A stretch of 64,000 nucleotides of DNA. It comes from Solenopsis invicta. Taxonomy: Eukaryota; Arthropoda; Insecta; Hymenoptera; Formicidae. Position 1 is the stretch's first letter. The number at the start of each line of letters is the position of its first letter. The stretch is taken from NCBI RefSeq assembly GCF_016802725.1, contig NC_052665.1, positions 5,642,001 through 5,706,000 on the forward strand, written 5' to 3'. The position numbers and the translations under genes were made by a program. The notes below the pieces were generated by a model. The model ran no database searches. It saw only the letters and a list, made by a program, of their open reading frames with translations, and was not told where the DNA came from. Shown here piece after piece: positions 38,401-51,400 of this stretch.

Positions 38401-41400
38401 GCGCACCGTAAAAAGAGCCAACGGGTTCATGCGCGGTTAATGGGATCCGCGAGACCTGTTCGTTTGTTAGGAAATCGTCCATCCGAGAAATATCGCTGAA
38501 ACACGAATCTCGTCTTACAACGCGGAAATGAGGCGGAGATCGAACGTGCGGAAACTTGATTCTTTTTTTTTTTAATTGTAGAATCTACGCCCACGTAATA
38601 GTTCACTTTGAGAGCGTTTAAATCCATTTGTCTCGGAAAATGCCACCCGAAAAAAAGTGTCCTCGCGTAAATCTCAATCTATTTAATCGCGCCATAAAAC
38701 CGCGTTCTCCTCGGTAAGCCGTGATTCGTATCGGGTCGTACCCGATACACGATATACTTCGATGTACGTCGAAGCGAGCCGCCCGCGCCGCCGGTTTTAT
38801 CAGCGACGGAACGTGACTCTTTCTCTCTTTCCCTCTATCATTCTCCTTCTTGGACTATGTGTTTCTTCCTACCGATATAGAGGGTGTACAAAAACGCGCG
38901 CGCTTAACCGACGTGAGGTTTATTGAATGAAAATGCCGGTACGTTTCCCTTGTTATTTTTATTTATTTATTTTTTTTCGACCGACGTTTGTCGCAGCATC
39001 TCGCCGAATGAAACAATGGCCATTATATGGAACACTCGCGCGCGAGTATCGCGCACACATTCGCGGAAGATCGTACGTGTGCGTTACGTGTGTCGCAGCG
39101 CGATGTTTGCCTAGGACACAACCGGTGTGTACGTATATCTGCGAAAATATGTGTTCGCGAGCACTCGTGCAGGCGCGCGCTCGCTCGTTCGCTCGCGCGA
39201 CAGACAGCTGTTCGTACTATTATACCCGGCGCACGGTCGCATAATGCCTTAAGGACAATCGTGGGAATTCCATTAAGTGGCCTTGAATGGTTCATTCATG
39301 TCGATCAACTCTTTTCCTAACGGAACGGTTGACAGATCAATCGGCCGCTCGGGCACGAGAGCGACCCACGGGATTTCATTCGCTCGTTTGCTCGAGAGAT
39401 CGAGAGAAACGCCGGAGTCAATTACTACTGGGCGCAGCCTCGTGATACCGCGATCGAAGGAACACGGGAGTCTTCATCGTCGTCCATCCGGGAATGTTAG
39501 TGCCGGTACGAATCGATCGGATTCCCTGGCACCTCGACCGCCGCGGCATATCGCGCTTTATTTCTCGGCGAATCGCAATTGCATTCGATTGCACTCGTAC
39601 GCGAACGCACCGTCTCGCGCTTTTCCGTCGTCGAACGATCAATAAACGATCACCGGATCGCGAACGCTGTTGGTGTCCGCGCTGAGAAAAAAAAAAATTG
39701 TTCAACAACTAAAATATTTAGATTGATACGTTCATAATTGTAAGTATTATTGAGTTAGTTTAATTAATTCTGAATTAAAAAATGTTAATGGTTGACATGA
39801 ATGAACTATACCTCTTTTTATGCAAATAAATAATTGTTAAATGAACCCATTGTTTAATTGAACGTATCTAAATATTTTAATTTATTTCAATTTATCAATG
39901 AATTTGTTTGTAGTGCGTTGTACCATTCGATTTGGCTCGGTATATGTCGAGCGTCGCATCTGTGAAAATTGCAGCGGATGCATCTCAAAAATGACTGTGT
40001 CGAGTAGAAAAAGCAGCTTCGCAACTGTCGTAAGATTGGTTCTTGTCCTTAGTTTCTCTTGGATCTAATGTATAAATTATCATACATCAATGATTTAAAA
40101 ATTATACCAATTATATTAAAGAATCTTACGATAATTGCAAAGCTGTTTTTTCTGCTGAACGCAGCCATTAACAGACGAATGTCAGACGACATTATCTCAA
40201 TAAAATGCAATTATGTAAATTTAACAAAGTGGCGCAACAGCAATTGTAATTTTATCTGTCCTAGAAAAATATACTCTGATCGAAACGATGAAGCACCGTG
40301 CAAAAAGCAAGGAATATTATTTTATTAAAAATGTTACGACAAAAAAGCAATAACATCACTCATTTACTGCGACTAAAAAATTGTAATTTTTTTAATTGTT
40401 TGCAAAGAAAAGAGATAAAAATCATCACATTTAAAAATAATTTTACGAAATTTTAATAATTTAAACTGGAAAATTTTATTTTTTGAATCATTATGTCATC
40501 GTTGTTGCAAATGAAAGATGTCATGAAAAGATTACACTGTTAAAAATGTCATGAAATTTAATGTATACGTTTAAGTTGCACATTAAATTTAATGCACATA
40601 AAATTGAACGTGTCAATAAGTGAAAATTTTGACAACATTAAATTTTTATTAAATGTCTTTTAATGTACCTGCTTGAAATTTGCTTCCGTTACATTTCATT
40701 ATTAATTCTGCTGCCGATCTTTAACAGTGTAGAGTCAAGATCGAATAACAAACGCATGCAAGGTAGATAAATTATTCGAGGTGAAAGATAGGGAAATACA
40801 ACTGGACGCTTTCGACTTTTTCAGGATGCTGGACAATTATGACAGGGGTGAGATGACACCACCACCGGCGGTGAGCGGTTACGGCGGCTCGCCCGGGCTC
40901 CTGGCACTCCATTCCTCGCTTTATGCCACTCCCACGTCGAGGGCCTACGACATCGACTCCGGCATCGACGGCAACGACAGCTCCATGCCCATCGACACCC
41001 AAATCATCTCGGTACGGCGGCGTTTCGATCCAATTTCGGATTCTGTATAGTCTGTCGCTCTCGAAATAGATCCGCGTGCCTCGGTTGCACACGCTACGTA
41101 CATTCTCGCGCGACCGCCGTTCGTTATAAACACACCCACGTTCACGACACACGCGCAATACGACTATTCGGGTACGAACGCGTGGAGTACAAAGTCGAAC
41201 CGCGTTCGCGCGCGCGCGCGCGCGCCACGCGGAACAATGGCAGCCCCGGAGGGAATGATAGCGAAATATCGTATGTTCGACGCGAACGCGATCGGCTCAT
41301 TAATCCCACGTCTTGTCGTTAGTTGTCACTCGGCGTCTTAACGACGCGGTGGTCATGGCGCGCCACCGCCGCCGCCGCCGCCGTCGCGTCGTTCGCCGAA

Positions 41401-42514
41401 TAAATTAACTACCTTGTACGTATTTCGACCGATGACCTCTCTTCGCGTATTATAGAATTCGCGCGAGGATAATTTCGCGTCGTTTCCTGAAACCAGATAC
41501 CGAGCATGCTGAGCGGGCCGGCGCAGCAGCGGCTCGAGGACATGCCCTGGCTGGCCTCCGGCCCGTCGCTGGAGTACCAACCGGGCATCTCGCCGATTCC
41601 CGCGGGAGTGAAGATGTGCCATCCCGGCGGCACCGCCCAGAGGAGCCTCAAGGAGCAACGGATACGTCGCCCGATGAACGCCTTCATGGTCTGGGCGAAG
41701 GTCGAGCGCAAGAAATTGGCCGACGAGAATCCCGATCTCCACAACGCCGATCTCAGCAAGATGCTCGGTGAGTGCGCATGAGATATCTCTTCCTCTATGT
41801 TCCCCCTTCCGCTCCTAGAGCGAGGCATTAGCGGAAGGTTCATCGTTGCTCATCGCGACGATCGACGTCCGTCGGTTAATCTTCCAACGTGATTGCACTC
41901 GCGTGATCGACGAGGCATCGTACGCGAATGTGAGCTAAAAGAATATTGCTGCAAGCCTTTAGAAACTTTTGCTCATTTACACGTATTAATTGTCCGAGAA
42001 GTCTGCCTCGATCTATTAATAAGTTGTTGTAAAGAGAATAAACGCTACTTGTTTCTCAGCGAGGAATAGATTCTCATGATTTACGGCTCTGGAAATACAT
42101 CTGCTTTTGAAGACGAGCCGCTGATACATTCAGTTTTCTGTTAAATAGACCGGCCGATTTATTAAAAAAACATTGTATCTTTTAAAATGCAATTAAGGCG
42201 CATCGGGGTTACCTCGTTATAGGAAAATTGTCTATCGCCGGATACGGCGAGAGGCCGCGGCACGAGATTACGGTTTCGTCTCTTGGAAGTACGCGTACGC
42301 GGAAACAATGTTGTGTGATGCTGTTCGCGGGAAAAGGCGCTTTTCCGCCGGGAAACCGACTCTGGGAATAAGAAAGCAGGAAAAAAAAATCTTCCACGCG
42401 GCGCGGTGCGTTATCATTAAATTAATTGCAGGCGTCGGGCGAAAATGTAGAATTAATTCAATTACGCATTAGAGCCGAAGCTGGAATCTTCAACGAGACG
42501 AGGAGAAAGGTGAG

Positions 42515-42563
<49 letters not shown>

Positions 42564-44124
42564 CGACGATCACAGCCGAATGAGGGAAAAAAATAAGTAC
42601 TCGTTGCTCGTTAGCGCGGTCGTCTTTTGCCACCAAATCGCAGAGTCGGCCACCGGCGAATGCAATTCGCGATCTCGTCTCGCTCGTATCGCGACTCACG
42701 TGCGCGATTGGGATAGGGAAATCGTATTCTCTTATCGCGCCGCGCCACGCCGCGCTACTCCGCGTTCGCGAGAGAATCTGGCTTCGATTGTTACGTTATC
42801 GCGCAACGTTTTTTTCAAATCTCGACGTAATACAGACGTTCGGCGGACGCGTCAGGAAGACGCTCGTGAATCGTCGATTTCACGAAAGCCAGAAAGCTTT
42901 TGCGGACGGTCTTGCGGTTCTTCGTTTTCCTTATCTCTCTCTCTTTTGGTCTTTCTCTCCTTGACGTGTCTCCCTGGTGTTAAAACCGAGAGCCCATCAT
43001 CCGGTACCTAACGATCTGTCAGCGCTGATCGGCGCTCTCTCTCTTTCTCTCTCTCTTTCTCGCACGCGTTATCGTGGGCAGTACACCTTGAATTATCGGC
43101 AATTGGCATCCGCAACGTTATTGGCATTTGAACGATCGAGCGGCCGTCGTGCAGAAAATTGTAAACTTCTCCTCCACCTACCTGCCTTTACCTCACTTGT
43201 TGCCCATTTTCAGCGCCCCGCGCGAAGCGTACGTAGTGTGTTTACAGTCTCGCGCGCGCACGCGCGTGTCTGCGTGCGTGCGTGCACACGTGCTCTCCCT
43301 CCCTCCCTCCTTCCCTCTCTACTCCTCAGATCGCGTCCTTTTCTCTTTTCTACCTCACCACTCTCTCTTTGTCTCCCCGTCCCTCTCGCGTCTCGCGCCG
43401 ACGAGCAAACCCGTAAATCACCAATCTACCCCCTCCGCTCTCCCCCCGTGCTTCTCTTCTCCTCTTCCCCTCTACCGCGCTCCGATAACCGGCGCGGAGT
43501 AAGGAAAGCTCCGTCGAGTTTATCGATCAGACATTAGGTGATCGGCGCGATGTTATTGGCATGACGCGGCTCCGATTACTATGCAAGCCGGGTCTTTCGC
43601 CGCCCCCACTCTTTCCCTCCATCTTCTTTTTTTTTTCTCTCCAGACATCCTACATATTCATGCGCGTGCTATGTGTCGATCCGTTCGTCCGTCCGTCCAT
43701 CCATCCCGTCTATCCATACGTACGTCCGTTAGCCCGTCCATCCGCGCGCGGAACACACGCGCGTGCAGCGGAGCGCGCGCGTGCGAGCGTGTTTTGCGTC
43801 GGCGTACGCACACGCGTACACACGACCGTATATACCTTGGACGTACGCGCACAAGCGCGCGAACGTGTACACGTACGCAGCGTCCGATCGCACGTCGTTG
43901 TCGCCCTGTCGGTGTCGGAGCACGCAGCGCACGATATACGCCGATGGGGGCCGTGTGGGCACCTTATATCCGGTGACACGCGTGCCCGCGCATCTTTATT
44001 AATCGCTCGCCCCGACCACCGTTAGGCCGCGTCGCGTCGCCTTCGGGATCTGTCAGCGTTAGAAATTAATGCGATCGCGCTCATCAAATCGGTCTTCGAC
44101 ATCCTGGCCGATCATCGCGCCTCA

Positions 44125-44161
<37 letters not shown>

Positions 44162-47100
44162 TAATTCCGTCGTTAATTAGCGGAACGGCGGCGGAGATGG
44201 TTTATCCGTGAGATCGGCTTCGCGCGGTACCATCCTCTCGTACGTACACGGTGCACAAATGCCGCGCGCGACGCCACTGCACCGTGTCGCGGGACCACCT
44301 ACGACAAATGTGGCAGCCCGCAAATAATACGGAGCGTGTGTTGTACCACCGGCGACAGCGCCGGAGATACAGGCCTCTAACTGCCAACGCGGTATCGTTG
44401 TTTAGTGCCTCCGATTACTTCCCTCCCTCCCCTACCGGCGACACGCGTATATATGGGATGTCATCTCGAGAGTGAGAGAAAGAGAGAGGGGGGAGGGGGG
44501 GATCGTTAGACATAAATGCACGAGGCGACAACGGGCTGTTTCGAAATGCTGAACGGTGAAAATCGGAGGATCTTGGCTCGAGTGAGTCCTGGAGGCGTAA
44601 ACGGTTAACGAAATCTAACTTCTTGTTTCGTTTTTTCGTGGCGGAAATCCGATCACCAATAAAAACCAACAATCTATGCGAATAGTCGAGAGTCTTGTCA
44701 ACGGGACCATATTCTAAATCGAAGAGACCACGGTCCAAGAACGAGAGGGACACTCTGTATATTCTCCGCCGCGGCAGGAGGATACGCTCGTCCTCTCGTA
44801 AAATACCGAACCGCCTTCCGTTTGCGGCCCTTAAACGACGGATCGGCGTGTACAGTATCTCACTATAATGGTGCTCGCCGCGGAAGGGCCGATAACGTCG
44901 ACCTCGTTGGTCGATTTAAGGGACGGTGCGCCGATTGAAAATTATTGGCCGCGCGGGTATACCGGCCGTTTCACGCGTCGTTACTCTCTCCGAAACTTCG
45001 ATAATCGCACATTTTTCAACTGAAGCAGAAACGTAAATTACATTGCTAATCAAGAATTTATTAAAGATGCGTGGAACATTTCTCAAAACATAAAAAGAAA
45101 ATTACAGATTATTTTATATTGCATTTGAAAATAGTAGAGAAAATTTGGCAGTGATTTTCTACCTGGATAAAAAGTTATTTCAATAAGAGGCAGACATATG
45201 CTCTATAATTAATAATGAAACAAGAAATGATGAGAGACGTAGAAATTTTGTTTTATTATATTTAAGTACTTGAAACTTTGTAGGGACCGTATGTCCGATA
45301 CATCCACTTAATTTTGATGCTAACATCTTTACAATCCTCCCCCTTTATTCTGAAAACTGTGAAAAATTTATTGCGAAAAATATTACCTCAGCTCGAATCC
45401 TCCTGCATTCCGTGCGGGGGTGTCTCAGCAAGTTCGATCACCGAGTCACTTGGCAACATTTATCGCAATAATAATAATGTCAAATGAGCGTCAATTTCAT
45501 CCGAAGTTAAAACCTCCGCAAGGACGACATCGATCGTACTTAACGAAATCGCGTTGGTGTCGTCCAGGCGCTAAAACGTCCAACATCTCGCATACAAATA
45601 TATTATTGGGATAATAAAACGTAATAAGCCGTGCCAGGCCGCGGTGACCTTTCGGATCGCCGCGAGGTGGGATAGATCGGGGAAAGATTGGCAGCCGATT
45701 GAAATTAAATAGACGCGCGCGCTCGGTGGAAGTGCGTAAGAACTCGGTCTGAACACTGAGGGAAAGGCCCACTTTTCTTCGCGTACGTACAATACGTACA
45801 TATACATATCACTCTCCCGATGCCCCATCCTCCCTTCTTCCTCGCCACCTCCCTGCGTTCCGCTTCCCCTCGTCTCCCTCTCTCTCTCTCTCTCTCTTTC
45901 TTTCTCTCGGTCGGCTCGGTCGAACAATAGCACCTCGGCTGCACGGTGGATGAACTTCTGAGGCTGGAATCGGCTCTGCCCACTCTGTAAATTGCGTTTT
46001 TGTAAAAATATTCATAGAGGAGAGAGAGAGAAGAGAGGTCGGGCCGATCTCTAAAGCGGCAGCCTACATCCTGCTGCACGGCTAAATGCAGCGTGGATAT
46101 ATAGGTCTCGATCGCTGATACGCCATTGTACGGAAAAATGGATCATCGAGCGAGATTTCGACACGGCGAACACGGTGGGATGAATAACGTGGAAACTTTA
46201 CGCACGGAGAGAATATCGTAGCATCGATCACGTAAACACAACTCCTTTTATACTGAGGAAAAGGTTCATAAAAATTTATTCTCGGGATATAAATTTATTT
46301 TCACTGAGATAAATCTTTATTCAAATACGAAATCAAACATACATACTTCCTAATAAATAAATCAATAGATAAAAATGAAATATATATTTTTCAGAAATTA
46401 TGTATCACAGAAAGAAAAATTTTCGCTGTTACAGCTAACTATGGTTTGCTAAGACTGCGTTTGCTGTCGTAACTATAAATTTATCAACTAGAGCAAAACG
46501 ATTTGCTGTTGCTCCTATATTAAAGTGGCAAAACATGCATGTCTATCAGAATCAAATCGTATAGCAACAGTAAAAATAGTTATTGGAGCTAACCGATATG
46601 TCGGTGACACGTACAGAAAAAAAAAAAATTAATATCAAATCAACAATTCATTGTTACATATATGTAAGTAAAAATATGAAATCTTCTTGAAAGAATTTAA
46701 ACTGACTTGGAATAATCTTAAACTGACACAATTTGCTTACATGAAGAAAATTTTTTTCCTCATGTAAGAAAATTATGTCTGTTTAAGATTATAATTTTTT
46801 CCAAGAAGATTTTATATTCTTTCTATGAAACAATGAATTGTTGATTTGATATTAATTTTTTTTTTGTGTGTATACGCGCAGTTTTTAGCTACGACAACTA
46901 CTTTTTTCTCCGTGATCCTATTATCACAATAAAAAATTTTTATACGTAATAAATATCGAGAAAAACATCGCAAGTAACATTTGCTTGCTAATATTTCGAC
47001 TTTATTTCGCAGTGCAATTTTTAGTGTAAATTTTTCTACGAATCCCGTCCCGCAAACATATGAGAACTTATGCGCGTTGACCGCGAATGGTTCGCGTTAT

Positions 47101-47764
47101 CGAATCGTTTACGATTTCGTTTCTCTCGTCTCATATTCAGGATGAAAATTTACACAGAGATTTTCTTTTTTTCATCTTTTAATTCAATTTGATAATGAAG
47201 CTGGATTCTGCGCCTTCAATTAAAGTTGTTTATCCTTGTTTTGCCATCTTCTTAGTTTCTCTCCTCTTCTCTCTTCCGCGGCCGTGCACTCGGCCCGCGC
47301 GGCGGCGGCGGCGGCGGAGGAGAGAGACTTGTTCGTTTTTCTACGGCGATGCTCGATTAATCCGAGACAAGATCGGCCTCTCGTACGATCACGAAACTCA
47401 TTTGTTTCTCCATACCGTCCGTGCACGCGCGCGCATTAGTAAACTCGTTTCGATCGGGCGCATTTAAACCGCCACCATCATCATCAATCTGGCAATCATC
47501 GACTAGTAAAGTTGTTCGGCGATCGGCTCGATCGCGCAAATCGGTTTAGCGCAGGTCGGCACTCGGCGTCCCTCGTCCGCCCGCGTTACGTTGCGAGAGG
47601 CATTTAAAAAAATTGGCGCGTAATCGTGGTTGTATACACTTCTCTCGGGCATCCGCCGACCAGGGTTGGCGATGTTGCACCCGTTGTTAAATCTCTCCGA
47701 GCGAAACCTCTTTATGCACGTACGTTCGTAACGTTCGCCTCCGATCGATCGTACGTACCGACAA

Positions 47765-47804
<40 letters not shown>

Positions 47805-48407
47805 AAGGGCATTACGCACGGATGGGAGGGAAGCGACTCTTCTCTCCTCTCCTCTAGCCGTAGTAGGCGAAGCAACGTAACGAACCGCGAGACAAGATCG
47901 GGACCAATAATTGCGCATACATATAAAATGAGGCCGGGCGAGGGGAGCCTCGTCGAAGGAGGAACGGACGTGGTGTGTATGTACCCTGTGTGAAACGCGC
48001 GCGTATATGTGCTCGTGAATATTAATGCTAGTAACGATAATAATACTTTAACGAGCGCGGCAAGACGTCTCGCGCGAGACAGGAGGAAACTCGCGATTCC
48101 TTTTTCCTCGAAATTCTTGAAATTTTGGCGACGACGGGTTTCGTCGCGTTTCACGCGCGTCACCCTGTATCCTCTCATCGTGCGCCGTCTACATTGTGCC
48201 CGTACACGTATACGATCGCGCGTACATATGTATCCGTCTGCGAGAAGGACGAAGGAACCGACGGGTTGGCTAAGCTAAAGCAATAATAAGCCATAAGCGC
48301 GGTCTCTGCATAGAATGCCGGGTAATGAGGTGGAGTCGAGAGCGGAGTCTGGCCGCACCCTTACCTTACCTTCCGACGACGCGCTTACACGATCGACCCA
48401 CCTATCC

Positions 48408-48447
<40 letters not shown>

Positions 48448-51400
48448 AGAAGATGATGAAGATGAAGACCGAGTCTAGCCTCGCTGGCTTTCGCGAAGAG
48501 ATAGAAATAAATTATTATATTTATGAAAATACACACGTGCTGGGGACGGGCGAGGGGGCGGATAAAGAAAGGAGGGAGGGAGGGAGGAGGAAGCCCTCGA
48601 GCGTGGACGGGCTCGTCGGCCGATTCATCCCGCGACTCGGACTTTTGTCCCTCTCTCGTGATCTCCAACGTGGATCGTCCGCACCACGCCTATACGGGTC
48701 GGATGGGAAAGAGGAGAAAAAAGAGAAGGGAAAAAAGAACGACAGATGGAGTGATATGATAATTCACGCGACGACGCTCGCGCGTCGCGATGTACCTTGC
48801 TCGCGACGTACCTCGAGTGATTTACAAGTGGTACGACGAGCGTGGGCGAATTTGATTGGAAAGCGCGCGAGAGAGCTTCGTTTTTCTTCCCGTTGTCGCC
48901 GCGCGCCTGCACGCGACGACGACGACGAGAGATCGCGAGAGAATTAGCGAGACTTATGACTGCGAGAATTAGAATCCGAATTCGTACGCGGAACTCACCT
49001 GCGCGGAAATTACGCGGAACCGTTCGCCGCGAGATTTCTCACGACGATTTCTCGCTCGTCCCGCAAAGTTCGGCTCGCGAGGCTCACGAGGCTCATGACG
49101 ACGCGACGGCGTCGCGTCGTCGCGTATCCCTTCGTGAAGCGGAAATGTTTCTTTCGCGGTTTCGTGACGCGTGTCTGAAGAACAAGGCGCGACTAACGCG
49201 CCGCTTTTTCCGGTTGATTCTTCACGGAGGAAATCCGAGACGGACGTTGAAACGTCGGTCTCCCTCTCGCTCTCTTTCCCTTTTCCCTGGCCTCTTTCTG
49301 AATCCTTTCGTCTCTCTAGGTTACACGGAAAGTGCGGAAAGCGAGCGCGGGAGAGAGCGGAATGACGAGTCTCTCTCGGATCTCTTCGTCACTTTACGCC
49401 CTTCCGAGAGTTTCGAGAGATCGCTTATTCAGATCGCGCGCCTGACGTCGCACACGACGATTACTCGCGACAGGTAAATTTTCCCTCGTGCCGCAAAGGG
49501 AAGGTTTTCTTTCGCGCTCGAAGTACGACTCGTCCACGTGGTCGCTATTCGAGTCAGTACGCATTCTCGTCGCGTCACGAGCGAGACGAGTCTGAATGGG
49601 GCCAGCATCACCGTGCGCGATGCCTACCTACCACGATGAGCTTGCCCGACGTCTTTGTTCTGGCAAGTGTGGACAATTGTCACGATACAGACATCATTAT
49701 TAGAGGGGCGACGTCGTCGTAACTTTTCCGAGGCTTCTATGTACGCATCGATCGAACGACTGATTGTGTCGCGTCTCCTGCCTCTCTGTCGATTGGCCGC
49801 CCGAATCGCCTCGTCGAATTGGGGGAAAACGGTTTCGAGCGGATCATAACGGACCCCTCCCAGGATTGCGGCGCAGTGTGCCGCATCGACGCCTCCCGCT
49901 GCATCCGTACACACAGGTGAAGGCGCGCGTCGGTGTGTGGTGTGTGTATGTGTGTGTGAATGCACGCGTCGGTGGGCGAGGGCGCACACCAGCGCCGAGG
50001 GAGATGAGATACATCACGGGACGGGAGACGTATTATTAATGGTGACAGTGGGCGACCCAGGTTGGGCGGGGTACGCGCGCGCGATGCGCGATGCGCGGTC
50101 CCACCGAGATGTGGGCCTCGCTCTCCGGCCTTTCTTCCTCTCCTCGCCTCCTCCTCGACCCTCCTCGTTTCTCCTCGCATCGCGTCGTTGCACACGCATC
50201 GTACGTCTATCTGCGACGCCGCCGCCTCGCGATTCTTCACGCATTTTATTTCGCATTTCCTGAATGTCGAATTTCAAGAACGACACTTCGGTCGCGACGC
50301 GCTTTTTCCTCGAGCGAAGGTCGTCGCTCAAGCGCGAGTTCGATGCTGTACGACCTGTACGAAGAAGACTCTATCGCGAGGAACGTTACGTCGCGTCGCG
50401 TCGCGTCGATTCGATACCAAGGCTTTACTGAGAATCCATATGTAATTAAAGCCGGCGATACCAGGTATGGAGAATTAAGCGGGCGCTAACTAACTCCTCG
50501 ACGAGGATCGATCGGTCGGCTTATATTCTAAATGCCGCGTGCGAGCGGTTTCTCGCTCGATTCTGAAAATGTCACGCGCCAGTCCGCGCGCTCGCGTCTG
50601 GCACCGTCCGCAACCATAACGAAATTCCGCAAGTGCCTGCTGTGGGCAGCGAGAACGAGAGAACGAGAGAAAGAAAGCGAGAGAGATGAATGGCGAGGTT
50701 TAATCGCCGATCGCCAAGTGAATTACCGACGGGCGCGTGCGTAAATCACCGCGGAATCGTTAATTAGGCGGTAGAACGAACGAGCTTTCTGGAAAATGTC
50801 AACGGACGCTGTGGGGACGTCGCCGCCGCGCTGCCGCGAAAACGGGACGCGGTTCTTGCGCGACACTCACGCGAGACTCTCGATTCAGGGGACCTTTCGA
50901 CACGCGCGCGATTTCGCTCGCCGCGCGATGCACTCTCGCAATTTGTCGCGATGCCCGACTGGCTAATTTATAATCTCCTCGCTAAGATGGAACTGCGTGA
51001 GTCGATAGAAATCGCGAAATGGAAAGCCTATTAGCATCGAACGTTCTTACAAAATATCCGCGTTCGCCGTCTACGCGCGCAGTTTAGAGAGACTTACGAA
51101 TGCCGAGATGATTTCGTCAGCAGTTGTACACCACTTATCACGTACACCTTTATTTTTGTAAACTCGCGATGCTAAAAATCTTTAACAATGCCAGCATATA
51201 ACAGACATTTTCATAATAATATATAATTTTTCGATGATACCGGCTAGGGTCTATTACGACTATTTAAGAGGGTCGCGCGTTGTTTCTCCAGTGATGTAAG
51301 AGGTACACGTATTTTAAAACAAGATATAGTTACACTTTGAAGGAAAATGTAACTAGGTACAGATACTAATGAATAACTACATTCACTCTCATGTATTTTT

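Larger units (their letters stand above)
31317..40824 (+). other. Sox15 intron 1 (9.5 kb)
   Basis: GTAAGT donor and TTCGACTTTTTCAG acceptor. Contents: GA run 31641-31668, (GAC)n 31930-31980, two TTAA-flanked MITEs (32544-32941, 37716-38007), (ACGC)n 34829-34850, a (CA)n array 35373-35433, a hexanucleotide array 36830-36867, a CTGAGAAAAA-family MITE (39680-39917) and another MITE just before exon 2 (40533-40731). The rest alternates between CpG-rich and AT-rich sequence with no recognisable nested gene. A minus-strand donor-like CAG|GTAAGG lies at 32077-32078 without a supporting exon. Confidence 0.7.

Noticed and set aside
41353..41843. Minus-strand frames opposite the HMG-box exon
   Set aside because: Shadow frames of the Sox15 exon 3 coding sequence.
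48315..49477. Two overlapping frames of about 210 codons
   Set aside because: One includes a Thr run from the (ACG)n array; neither has a recognised domain, and both lie inside Sox15 intron 3.
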